A DNA stretch of 26,355 bases from Minisyncoccota bacterium (GTDB lineage Bacteria > Patescibacteriota > Minisyncoccia > UBA6257 > 1-14-0-10-40-38). Location: NCBI GenBank assembly GCA_009694925.1, contig SIBX01000004.1, positions 1 to 26,355 on the forward strand. The letters run 5' to 3'. Position 1 is the stretch's first letter. Each line of letters begins with the position of its first letter. The position numbers and the translations under genes are program-made. This document shows positions 15,863 to 23,137 of the stretch, in pieces. Below the pieces are notes generated by a model, which did not search any database, was not told the DNA's origin, and saw only the letters and a list, made by a program, of their open reading frames with translations.

Positions 15863-17608
15863 ATGACAAAAAAATGTCAGTTTTGCAAACAAGACTTCAT
15901 AATTGAAACAGAGGACATTGATTTTTATGATTCCATAAAAGTTCCTACGCCAACTTGGTGTTCCGATTGTAGGATGTTTAGAAGATTTATATGGATGAAT
16001 CAAGGAGTTCTCTATAGAAGAAAAGATAGTTTGACTGGTAAAGAAATATTTTCAGGAATTCACGAATCAGCTCCAGTTAAGGCTTGTGATAGAGATTTTT
16101 GGTGGTCTGACGCTTGGGATCCAATGATTTTTGGAAAAGAATATAATTCTTCTATAAATTTTTTTGAGCAATTTAAAGAATTAATGCATTCAGTTCCTTG
16201 GGTTTCTAGAAATGTAATTAATTTACATAATTCAGATTATACAAACGATGTTGCCGAGCTTAAAAATTCTTATCTTTGCTTCTCTTCTTCAAGAATAGAA
16301 AACGGCGCCTATTTAATGATGGCAACTGATATAAAAGACAGCCTAGATCTTTTTGAGGCCGGAGGCAGTGAGCTCTGCTATGAAGGTTATATGGTAGATG
16401 AGTCTTATAGGGTTTTCTATTCCATTAACTGCGACAATTCTTCAAATATTTGGTTTTCAAAAGATTTAATGGGCTGCGAAAATTGTTTTAGTTGCGTTAA
16501 TCTCGTCAATAAATCTTATTGCATTTGGAACGAGCAAAAGACCAAGGAAGAATTTATAGAATTTATGCAGGCATTTAAATCGGGATCATATTTAGAAATT
16601 TCATCGACCATTAAAAAATCTAGGGAATTTTGGAGTAATTTCCCGGTCAGATTTACTTTAGGTTTTAGAAATTTAAATTCTTGGGGAGAGCACATACAAG
16701 ACTCAAAAAACGTTAAGCATTCATTTGATATTCATTCTTCAGAAAATCTTAAATATTCTCAAATGATAGATGACGGTAAAAATTCTTACGACCAAACTCT
16801 TTGGGGAGACAATTCATCTTATATTTACGAGGGCGTTAATGTGGGCGGAAACGTGAATAATATAAAATTTTCATATAATATTTGGCCAGAATCTTTAGAC
16901 GTTGAGTATTCAGCATTCTGTCATTCATCTTCTAATCTATTTGGATGTGTTGGTTTAAGAAAGAAAGAATATTGCATTTTAAATAAACAATACTCTAAAG
17001 AAGAATATTCTAAGCTCAAGGAAAAGATAATTAATGAAATGAATTTAAATCCGTATACGGATAAATTAGGCATTGTTTATACATACGGAGAGTTTTTTCC
17101 AATAGAATTTTCTCCATTTGGCTACAACGAAACAATGCTTAATAGATTTTTCCCAAAATCAGAAGACGAAGCAAAAAAACTGGGCTTTAAATGGTTGAAT
17201 GAAAACAAAAAAGAATTTAAAACAACCATCGACTTTCAAAATTTAGCAGACGATATACGGGATATAAGTCAGGACATATTAAAAGAAATAATTAAATGCG
17301 GGTCTTGTAATTCAGCCTATAGAATAGTTCCTATGGAATTAGAATTTTTAAGGCAAAATAAATTGCCGATTCCAAGAAGTTGCCCAGAATGCAGATTTAA
17401 GGATAGGTTTATTTTTGTAAATCCGCCAAAGTATTGGGATAAATCTTGCGATTGCGGAACTGCGGAAACCTTAAATATTTATAAGAATAATAATTCAGAT
17501 CATTTTCATAAAGACTTGCAGTGCCCAAACAAATTCAAAACTAGCTATATTCCAGGAAAGGCAAAAATAATATATTGTGAAGAATGTTACAGAAGTGAAA
17601 TCATTTAA
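15863..17608 (+). CDS. Large Cys-rich protein with matching zinc fingers at both ends, unknown function
   Basis: 581 residues. The N-terminus has Cys5/Cys8 and Cys33/Cys36 (CxxC-x24-CxxC followed by RMFRRFIWMNQ). The C-terminal region has Cys479/Cys482 and Cys507/Cys510 with exactly the same spacing and a similar tail (RFKDRFIFVNPPKYW), so this module is duplicated. More Cys follow (CDCG, CEEC). Between them are many short Asn/Ser/Cys/Tyr repeats (NSSNIWFSKDLMGCENCFSC, NKSYCIWNEQ, NVKHSFDIHSSENL, KEYCILNKQYSKEEY), suggesting a solenoid or beta-helix, and two YSKEEY/KTKEEF segments mark another internal repeat. I associate this large family with candidate-phyla bacteria but know no function. 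It starts three bases after the first ATPase and precedes the second. Confidence 0.75.
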   Translation: MTKKCQFCKQDFIIETEDIDFYDSIKVPTPTWCSDCRMFRRFIWMNQGVLYRRKDSLTGKEIFSGIHESAPVKACDRDFWWSDAWDPMIFGKEYNSSINFFEQFKELMHSVPWVSRNVINLHNSDYTNDVAELKNSYLCFSSSRIENGAYLMMATDIKDSLDLFEAGGSELCYEGYMVDESYRVFYSINCDNSSNIWFSKDLMGCENCFSCVNLVNKSYCIWNEQKTKEEFIEFMQAFKSGSYLEISSTIKKSREFWSNFPVRFTLGFRNLNSWGEHIQDSKNVKHSFDIHSSENLKYSQMIDDGKNSYDQTLWGDNSSYIYEGVNVGGNVNNIKFSYNIWPESLDVEYSAFCHSSSNLFGCVGLRKKEYCILNKQYSKEEYSKLKEKIINEMNLNPYTDKLGIVYTYGEFFPIEFSPFGYNETMLNRFFPKSEDEAKKLGFKWLNENKKEFKTTIDFQNLADDIRDISQDILKEIIKCGSCNSAYRIVPMELEFLRQNKLPIPRSCPECRFKDRFIFVNPPKYWDKSCDCGTAETLNIYKNNNSDHFHKDLQCPNKFKTSYIPGKAKIIYCEECYRSEII

Positions 17609-17613
17609 TTCTT

Positions 17614-17622
17614 TGTTATACT
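17614..17622 (+). promoter_or_regulatory. Extended -10 element giving a probable leaderless transcript
   Basis: TGTTATACT (TGn plus TATACT) ends six bases before the ATG at 17629, so transcription would begin at about the start codon. This would let the second ATPase be expressed independently of the upstream operon. Predicted only from position and consensus. Confidence 0.5.
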
Positions 17623-17628
17623 TATCAT

Positions 17629-19431
17629 ATGCTTCAAGAAGAGCCAAAAAATAATAAGGATTTCATATATTTAGGTAAAACAAACTTCAGAAATGCCGAT
17701 CGTATTTTTGGCATCAAAAGAAAAGATAGGCGTCAGCATACATATATTATAGGAAAATCCGGCGCAGGTAAAAGCATACTTATTCATAATATGATCGTCC
17801 AAGACATTATGAACGGTGATGGAATGGCCATTATTGATCCTCACGGAGAGCTCGTTGAGTCAATTTTAGATAAAATTCCAGAGAATAGAGTCAAGGATGT
17901 TGTTTATTTAAATCCAGCCGATCCAGATTTTCATGTTGGCTTCAATGTCTTAGAAGTTCCAGACCCAAACTATCGCCACCTTATAGCATCAGGATTAATG
18001 TCTATATTCACAAAAATTTGGGCAGGAGTTTGGTCTGCCAGAATGGAATATATTTTAAACAATGCAGTCTTGGCGCTTTTAGAAAATTCGGGCTCAACCC
18101 TTTTGGGTTTAACTAGAATTTTAGTTGATAGAGGATATAGGCAAAAACTTGTGGCCAACATTAAAGACCCAGTAGTTAAAGCTTTTTGGGTTAATGAATA
18201 TGAACAATGGGATCCAAAATTCAGAAACGAAGCCATAGCTCCAATTCAAAACAAAGTTGGTCAATTTCTCTCTAGTAGTATTATTAGAAATATTGTTGGG
18301 CAAACAAAAAGCACGATTAATTTCTTTGACATAATGAATGAGAAAAAAATTCTTCTCGTCAACGTTTCAAAGGGAAGGGTTGGAGAAGATAATTCTGCTT
18401 TACTTGGAGCCATGTTTATCACAAAAATCCAACTTGCTTCAATGGAGCGTGTGCGCATCGAAGAATCAGAGCGCGAAGACTTTTATCTTTATGTAGATGA
18501 GTTTCAGAACTTTGCCACAGATTCTTTTGCTAGTATTCTTTCCGAATCCAGAAAATATCGCCTAGATTTAATAATTGCCCATCAATATGTCGGCCAGCTA
18601 GTTACAACTGCCTCAACTAAGGTTCGCGACGCCGTCTTTGGAAACGTTGGAACCATGATTGTCTTTAGGATTGGAGCGGCGGATGCCGAATTTTTACTAA
18701 ATGAATTTTCTCCAGAAATAACAGAGGAAGATATGGTCAGCCTTCCAAATTATAATATTTATTTAAAACTTCTCGTTGATGGAGTTTCCACTAGGCCATT
18801 TTCAGCCACTACTTTGCCTCCATTTAATGCGCCAACAACCTGCGCTCCAAAAGAAGTTATTATTGAAAGCTCGAGAAGGCTATATGCAAAATCAAAAGAA
18901 TTTATAGAAAGAGAAATAAATCGCTGGAGCGGAATGTCTGGTCCAGACGTTGAAGAGGATAAGGATTTTAAAGAAAAAAATAATCAAAAAGCCTTTGATC
19001 CTAAAACAGCTGTCGCTCCTAAAAGTGGAGAAGGTAAATATGATGCCAAGTGCGCCTCTTGTGGAAAAGATAGCAAAGTTCACTTTAAGCCGACAGATGA
19101 CAAGCCGGCTTATTGCGACGATTGTTTTAAAAAAATTAAAGCTAACAAATCAGAAGTTACTAAGAGCTATGAGTCCACCATAGATACATCCGACTTGGCT
19201 TCTATGGGCATAGAATTTGAAAATAAAAAATTTGTACCAAAACAAAACATATTTGACCCAAAAAGAAATAAGCCCATAGAAGAAATTCATCTAAAAGATC
19301 TTCCAGAGAGTAATTTTGTAAAACACGTTCATGATTTTAAAAAACCAGAAAAACAAAAAGCAGACATGGAGGGTCTAAAAAACGCCCTACGAGATGCCTT
19401 AAACAAGAGCAATAAAGAAAATGAGCAATAA
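17629..19431 (+). CDS. VirD4/TraG-like coupling-type ATPase with C-terminal zinc ribbon (second paralog)
   Basis: 600 residues. Walker A GKSGAGKS at 42-49, MAIIDPHGE, Walker B LYVDEFQN at 287-294 and LSESRKYRLDLIIAHQYVGQ. The ATPase core is paralogous to the first ATPase. It differs by a C-terminal extension (about 430-600) with Cys475/Cys478 and Cys496/Cys499, a CxxC-x17-CxxC zinc ribbon also seen in other candidate-phyla proteins, followed by a Lys/Asp-rich tail. The extension could contact DNA, RNA or a partner protein. No membrane segment is encoded. It ends in a bidirectional terminator shared with efp. Confidence 0.9.
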   Translation: MLQEEPKNNKDFIYLGKTNFRNADRIFGIKRKDRRQHTYIIGKSGAGKSILIHNMIVQDIMNGDGMAIIDPHGELVESILDKIPENRVKDVVYLNPADPDFHVGFNVLEVPDPNYRHLIASGLMSIFTKIWAGVWSARMEYILNNAVLALLENSGSTLLGLTRILVDRGYRQKLVANIKDPVVKAFWVNEYEQWDPKFRNEAIAPIQNKVGQFLSSSIIRNIVGQTKSTINFFDIMNEKKILLVNVSKGRVGEDNSALLGAMFITKIQLASMERVRIEESEREDFYLYVDEFQNFATDSFASILSESRKYRLDLIIAHQYVGQLVTTASTKVRDAVFGNVGTMIVFRIGAADAEFLLNEFSPEITEEDMVSLPNYNIYLKLLVDGVSTRPFSATTLPPFNAPTTCAPKEVIIESSRRLYAKSKEFIEREINRWSGMSGPDVEEDKDFKEKNNQKAFDPKTAVAPKSGEGKYDAKCASCGKDSKVHFKPTDDKPAYCDDCFKKIKANKSEVTKSYESTIDTSDLASMGIEFENKKFVPKQNIFDPKRNKPIEEIHLKDLPESNFVKHVHDFKKPEKQKADMEGLKNALRDALNKSNKENEQ

Positions 19432-19460
19432 GAAAACCTCGCATTAATGCGAGGTTTTCT
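19431..19460. terminator. Bidirectional terminator between the second ATPase gene and efp
   Basis: AGAAAACCTCGCATT and its exact complement form a 30-bp perfect palindrome with A- and T-runs at both ends, placed between two convergent genes, so it can serve both strands. Confidence 0.92.
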
Positions 19461-19471
19461 TTATTAAATAT

Positions 19472-20047
19472 TTATTCTTTGCATTTTTCCACTCTTTCGT
19501 AATAGTCTCCAGTCTGCGTATTCACCTTCACAATATCTCCTTCATTTATGAATAATGGGGCATTAATCACGGCTCCAGTTTCCAAAATAATTTGTTTTGT
19601 TCCGCCAGTTGCAGTGTCTCCCTTATATCCAGGAGGAGCTTCTTTAACCTTTAGATCCATTTTTACAGGAACATCTATTCCTATAATTCTTTCTCCAAAT
19701 TTAATTGCATTAACTTCCGTGTTCGCCTTTAAAAATTTTCCAGGATTTCCAACTAATTCTTCTTTTAAGGCAAATCTTTTCGAAGCATCTTTAACTTCAC
19801 AAAACCAGAATTCTTCTTTTGAATTATATAAGTATTTTATAAGTTTTTTTTCGATTTCCGCTTCATCAAAGCTTTCGCTAGAATGAAAAGACTGTTCGGT
19901 TATTTTGCCGGTTATTAAATTCTTAAGTTTTGTTTTGGCTACTGGCTTTCTTTGTTGCATTCTTAAAAATTCGTAGTCCAAAACCTCATACGGCTCTCCG
20001 TTCATTACAAAAACCATCCCTTTTTTTAATTCATTATAGGCTAACAT
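19472..20047 (-). CDS. efp: Translation elongation factor P
   Basis: 191 residues, the full three-domain EF-P length. It has the KOW-like N-terminus (NELKKGMVFVMNGEPYEVLDYEF), the central OB domain, and the C-terminal OB domain with APPGYKGDTATGGTKQIILETGAVINAPLFINEGDIVKV, the family signature. EF-P rescues ribosomes stalled at polyproline. The tip loop (residues 28-36) reads LRMQQRKPV instead of the PGKG-type loop, so the position of the modified Lys34 of E. coli is Gln32 here, with Lys34 two residues along. No modifying enzyme is visible in the window. It shares a 54-base divergent intergenic region with mnmA. Confidence 0.96.
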   Translation of the reverse strand: MLAYNELKKGMVFVMNGEPYEVLDYEFLRMQQRKPVAKTKLKNLITGKITEQSFHSSESFDEAEIEKKLIKYLYNSKEEFWFCEVKDASKRFALKEELVGNPGKFLKANTEVNAIKFGERIIGIDVPVKMDLKVKEAPPGYKGDTATGGTKQIILETGAVINAPLFINEGDIVKVNTQTGDYYERVEKCKE

Positions 20048-20080
20048 GATATTAATATTTGAATTTAATAGTTTATAGAT

Positions 20081-20086
20081 TATAAT
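20081..20086 (+). promoter_or_regulatory. -10 element upstream of mnmA
   Basis: TATAAT ends 15 bases before the ATG of mnmA, implying a leader of fewer than ten bases and no Shine-Dalgarno. The divergent efp start lies 54 bases upstream, with TATTAA close to its own ATG on the other strand, so both transcripts may begin within this short AT-rich spacer. Confidence 0.45.
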
Positions 20087-20101
20087 CCCAAATATATAGA
20101 A

Positions 20102-21163
20102 ATGTCAAAAGTGAAGCAAAATAACAAAAAAAGAGTTTTTATAGGAATGTCTGGGGGAGTTGATTCCTCTGTTTCCGCTGCAATCTTAAAGCGTCATGGA
20201 TATGAAGTGATAGGAGTTTATATAAAGTGTTGGAACGTAGATGGTTGCGAAGAGCGGGATGCAGAAGATGCTCGTCGAGCCGCCGAATCTTTAGATATTC
20301 CTTTTTATGTATTCGATTTTAAGGAAGAATACAAAAAGAAAGTTGTGGAATATATGGTCAATGGTTATAAATCTGGAATCACGCCAAATCCAGACGTTGA
20401 ATGTAATCGTGAGATAAAGTTCGGTCTTTTTTATGATAAAGCCATATCCTTAGGAGCAGATTTTATTGCCACGGGTCATTATGTTGAAAATAAAAATGAC
20501 AAACTTTTTGCTGCTAAAGATAAAAACAAAGATCAGTCATATTTTTTATGGACGCTAAAACCAGAACAAATAAAAAAATGCATTTTCCCATTAGGCAAAA
20601 TTACCAAGCCAGAAGTCAGAATCTTGGCGAAAAAATTTAATCTTCACAATGCCGAAAAGAAAGATTCTCAAGGTATTTGTTTTTTGGGCATGGTTTCTAT
20701 TGAGGATTTTTTAAAGCAATATATTCCAGAAAAGTCTGGAAACATTTTAAACGAAAAAGGAGAAAAAATCGGCACGCATAAGGGTGCATATTATTACACT
20801 ATCGGCCAGCGCCATGGATTGGGCGTTGGCGGATCTAAAAATCCATTATTCGTTAAAGAAAAAGATATTGAAAAAAATATTATAGTTTTAGCCGAGGGAG
20901 AAGATAATCCCAATCTTTTAACCTCAAAAATAATTATTTCCGGTGTTAATCTTATAAATAAAAATTTAAAATTCCCGCTCGATTGTTTTGGGCGCGTTCG
21001 TTATCGCCAGCCATTATTTTCGTGTAAGATTAATAAGTCGGGCGATAATCTAGAGGTTATTTTTAGTAAACCGCAAAAATTTGTAGCACCAGGCCAATCT
21101 TTTGTTTTTTATTCAAAGTCGGGAGAAATGTTGGGTGGAGGTATAATAAATTTATGGAAATAA
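20102..21163 (+). CDS. mnmA: tRNA-specific 2-thiouridylase MnmA
   Basis: 353 residues, normal length. The PP-loop is FIGMSGGVDSSVSA (near residues 13-26). The catalytic cysteines are Cys101 (NPDVECN) and Cys193 (QGICFLG). KDQSYFLWTL, the DSQGICFLG loop and YYYTIGQRHGLGVGG are family signatures. It thiolates U34 of tRNAs for Lys, Glu and Gln, using sulfur relayed to its Cys and ATP to activate the base. The tRNA-Lys(UUU) at 7676 is a likely substrate. The stop overlaps the murD start by ten bases, so the two are translated from one message. Confidence 0.97.
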   Translation: MSKVKQNNKKRVFIGMSGGVDSSVSAAILKRHGYEVIGVYIKCWNVDGCEERDAEDARRAAESLDIPFYVFDFKEEYKKKVVEYMVNGYKSGITPNPDVECNREIKFGLFYDKAISLGADFIATGHYVENKNDKLFAAKDKNKDQSYFLWTLKPEQIKKCIFPLGKITKPEVRILAKKFNLHNAEKKDSQGICFLGMVSIEDFLKQYIPEKSGNILNEKGEKIGTHKGAYYYTIGQRHGLGVGGSKNPLFVKEKDIEKNIIVLAEGEDNPNLLTSKIIISGVNLINKNLKFPLDCFGRVRYRQPLFSCKINKSGDNLEVIFSKPQKFVAPGQSFVFYSKSGEMLGGGIINLWK

Positions 21164-22509
21164 AAGGAAAATCAGTCTTAATACTTGGTTTCGGAAAAGA
21201 GGGTAAGAGCGTTTTTAATTTTCTACAAAAAAACTATCCAAAGATCAAAATCGGCATAGCCGATAAAAAGAAAATCAAAAACCCAAAAGCTTCTGAAATC
21301 TTTTACGGCGAAAACTATTTAGCTTCAATAAATTCTGGGAAATACGAAATCATTATCCGCTCTCCAGGAATAAAATACGGCAAAGAATTATTAGAGTTTA
21401 AGAAAAATGGAGGCAATATCACAACCCTAATTAATATATTTTTTAGCCTCGCCAAGGGTAAAATAGTTGGCATCACGGGCACTAAAGGAAAAAGTACCAC
21501 CACTTCCTTAATATATAAGATTTTAGGAACAAAATATAAAGATGTTCGTTTAGTTGGCAACATAGGCCGTCCCGCTTTAGATTATTTGGGAAATCAGACC
21601 AAAGACACTATTTTTGTCTGCGAACTTTCCAGTCAGCAATTAGAAGATTCAAAATATAGTCCATATACATCTATTTTTTTAAACGTAGTTCCTGATCACT
21701 TGAATCATCATGAAAGTTTTGCCGCCTATATAGATTCCAAGAAGAAAATCTTTAAATTTCAAAAGCCGGGTGATTTTTTAATATTTAATAACGATTATAA
21801 TCTTGTCTCTGAAAAAGAGATTGTTAAAGGAGTTAATGTTATCAACTTCGGATTTAAGAATGATAGGAAAGTATTTTTTGAAAATAACTCCATCTTTATA
21901 AGAGATGAAAAAGAACAAGCGTTAAAAATATTAGATATAAAAGATATAAATTTAATAGGCAAAGGTAATATAGAAAACATAATGGCCGCGATCTCTGCTG
22001 GGGTTGCTCTAGGGTGTGAGATCAAGGCCATAGCTAAAACAATAAAGAAGTTTAAAAATCTTCCTCATAGGATAGAATTTGTCGGTGAGTTTAATGGTAT
22101 TAAGTTCTATAATGATTCAATTTCTACAGTTCCGGATGCAATCCCTCATGCATTAGATGGTCTAAAAACAAAAGGACAAAAAGTTGAGGTCTTAATTGCT
22201 GGTGGATCTAGTAAGAATGTTGGCTTTGATGAATTGGGAAAATCATTAAATGATTTTAGCGACCTAAAACATATCGCCATTTTCCCAGTAACAGGGGAAG
22301 AAATTAAAAAAGCATATTTTAAAAATAATCCAAAAGGAAAAATAATTTTTCATGAAGTATTAAGTATGGAAAGCGCAGTTGGTATTTGTAAAAAATATTG
22401 TTCCAAAGGATCAACTTGCTTACTTTCTCCGGGGAGCGCCAGTTTCGGAATTTTTAAAGACTATAAGGACAGAGGGAATCAATTCAAGAAACTAGTAAAA
22501 ACCACATAA
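21154..22509 (+). CDS. murD: UDP-N-acetylmuramoyl-L-alanine--D-glutamate ligase
   Basis: 451 residues, standard for MurD. It has an N-terminal Rossmann domain for the UDP substrate (VLILGFGKEGKSVF at about 9-22), the ATP P-loop GTKGKSTTT at 109-117, CELSSQQLE, NVVPDHLNHHESFAAYIDSK, KFYNDSISTVPDA (the substrate- and Mg-binding segment) and the C-terminal domain with LIAGGSSKN and LLSPGSASFGIFKDYKDRGNQF. The enzyme adds D-Glu to UDP-MurNAc-L-Ala in the cytoplasm. Its start overlaps the end of mnmA; pairing with a tRNA-modification gene rather than a mur operon is unusual. A weak terminator-like AAGCCT/AGGC plus T-run follows near 22508-22540. Confidence 0.96.
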   Translation: MEIKGKSVLILGFGKEGKSVFNFLQKNYPKIKIGIADKKKIKNPKASEIFYGENYLASINSGKYEIIIRSPGIKYGKELLEFKKNGGNITTLINIFFSLAKGKIVGITGTKGKSTTTSLIYKILGTKYKDVRLVGNIGRPALDYLGNQTKDTIFVCELSSQQLEDSKYSPYTSIFLNVVPDHLNHHESFAAYIDSKKKIFKFQKPGDFLIFNNDYNLVSEKEIVKGVNVINFGFKNDRKVFFENNSIFIRDEKEQALKILDIKDINLIGKGNIENIMAAISAGVALGCEIKAIAKTIKKFKNLPHRIEFVGEFNGIKFYNDSISTVPDAIPHALDGLKTKGQKVEVLIAGGSSKNVGFDELGKSLNDFSDLKHIAIFPVTGEEIKKAYFKNNPKGKIIFHEVLSMESAVGICKKYCSKGSTCLLSPGSASFGIFKDYKDRGNQFKKLVKTT

Positions 22510-22567
22510 GCCTAAAACTTGTAGAAAGGCCCTTTTTTTATTTTAATTTAAGCTCTAATATTACCTT

Positions 22568-23137
22568 ATGCTAATCGTAGTTACAGGTAATGGCAAAGGA
22601 AAAACCACCAGCGCCCTAGGTCAATCATTAAGAATGATCGGACGTGGAAAGAAAGTTTTATTTATTCAGTTTATTAAGGGACCCTGGAAATCTGGAGAAG
22701 ATGAATTTGTGGCAAAACTAAAAAACCAAAAGCCAAAATTAAGCTCCGAACAAATTTCAGGCTTAGAGAATCTCTATGATTTCGAAATTAGAAAAATGGG
22801 CAAGGGTTTTGTGGGGATCTTAGACGATGATCTTCCATTTGAAGAACACAAAAAATCAGCCCAAAATGCTTTAAAAGAATTCGAAACCGAACTCGGCTCA
22901 AATAAATGGGACATGATTGTTTTAGACGAAATTAATGTTGCCACATCTTTAAAGCTCTTAACTCCACAAGAAGTTTTAAAATCTCTTAAAAATGTCCCGC
23001 TAGAAAAATTTGTCATGTTAACTGGCCGTAGCGCCCCGCAAGAGTTTATAGATGCCGCAGATTTGGTCTCCGAAGTTAAAGAAATTAAACATCCTTTCAA
23101 CGATGGAAAACTTGCGAAAATCGCTCTCGAATTTTAG
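22568..23137 (+). CDS. cobO: Cob(I)yrinic acid a,c-diamide adenosyltransferase (CobO/BtuR type)
   Basis: 189 residues. Walker A-like loop TGNGKGKTTS (6-15), VLFIQFIKGPW, the MGKGF segment, MIVLDEINVATSL and VMLTGRSAPQEFIDAADLVSEVKEIKHPF are CobO/BtuR signatures (the ATP:corrinoid adenosyltransferase that attaches adenosyl to cobalt). There is no other cobalamin gene in the window, so it would act in salvage; the radical SAM protein at 978 is a possible cobalamin user, but adenosylcobalamin is not the form such enzymes normally use. TAATAT ends six bases before the ATG, with no Shine-Dalgarno, so the transcript may be leaderless. The 3' end overlaps the ComEC gene. Confidence 0.92.
   Translation: MLIVVTGNGKGKTTSALGQSLRMIGRGKKVLFIQFIKGPWKSGEDEFVAKLKNQKPKLSSEQISGLENLYDFEIRKMGKGFVGILDDDLPFEEHKKSAQNALKEFETELGSNKWDMIVLDEINVATSLKLLTPQEVLKSLKNVPLEKFVMLTGRSAPQEFIDAADLVSEVKEIKHPFNDGKLAKIALEF

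Noticed and set aside
12494..19431. A standard conjugation (type IV secretion) locus
   Set aside because: No relaxase, VirB4, VirB6 or pilin genes are present in the window, so only the coupling-type ATPases can be claimed.
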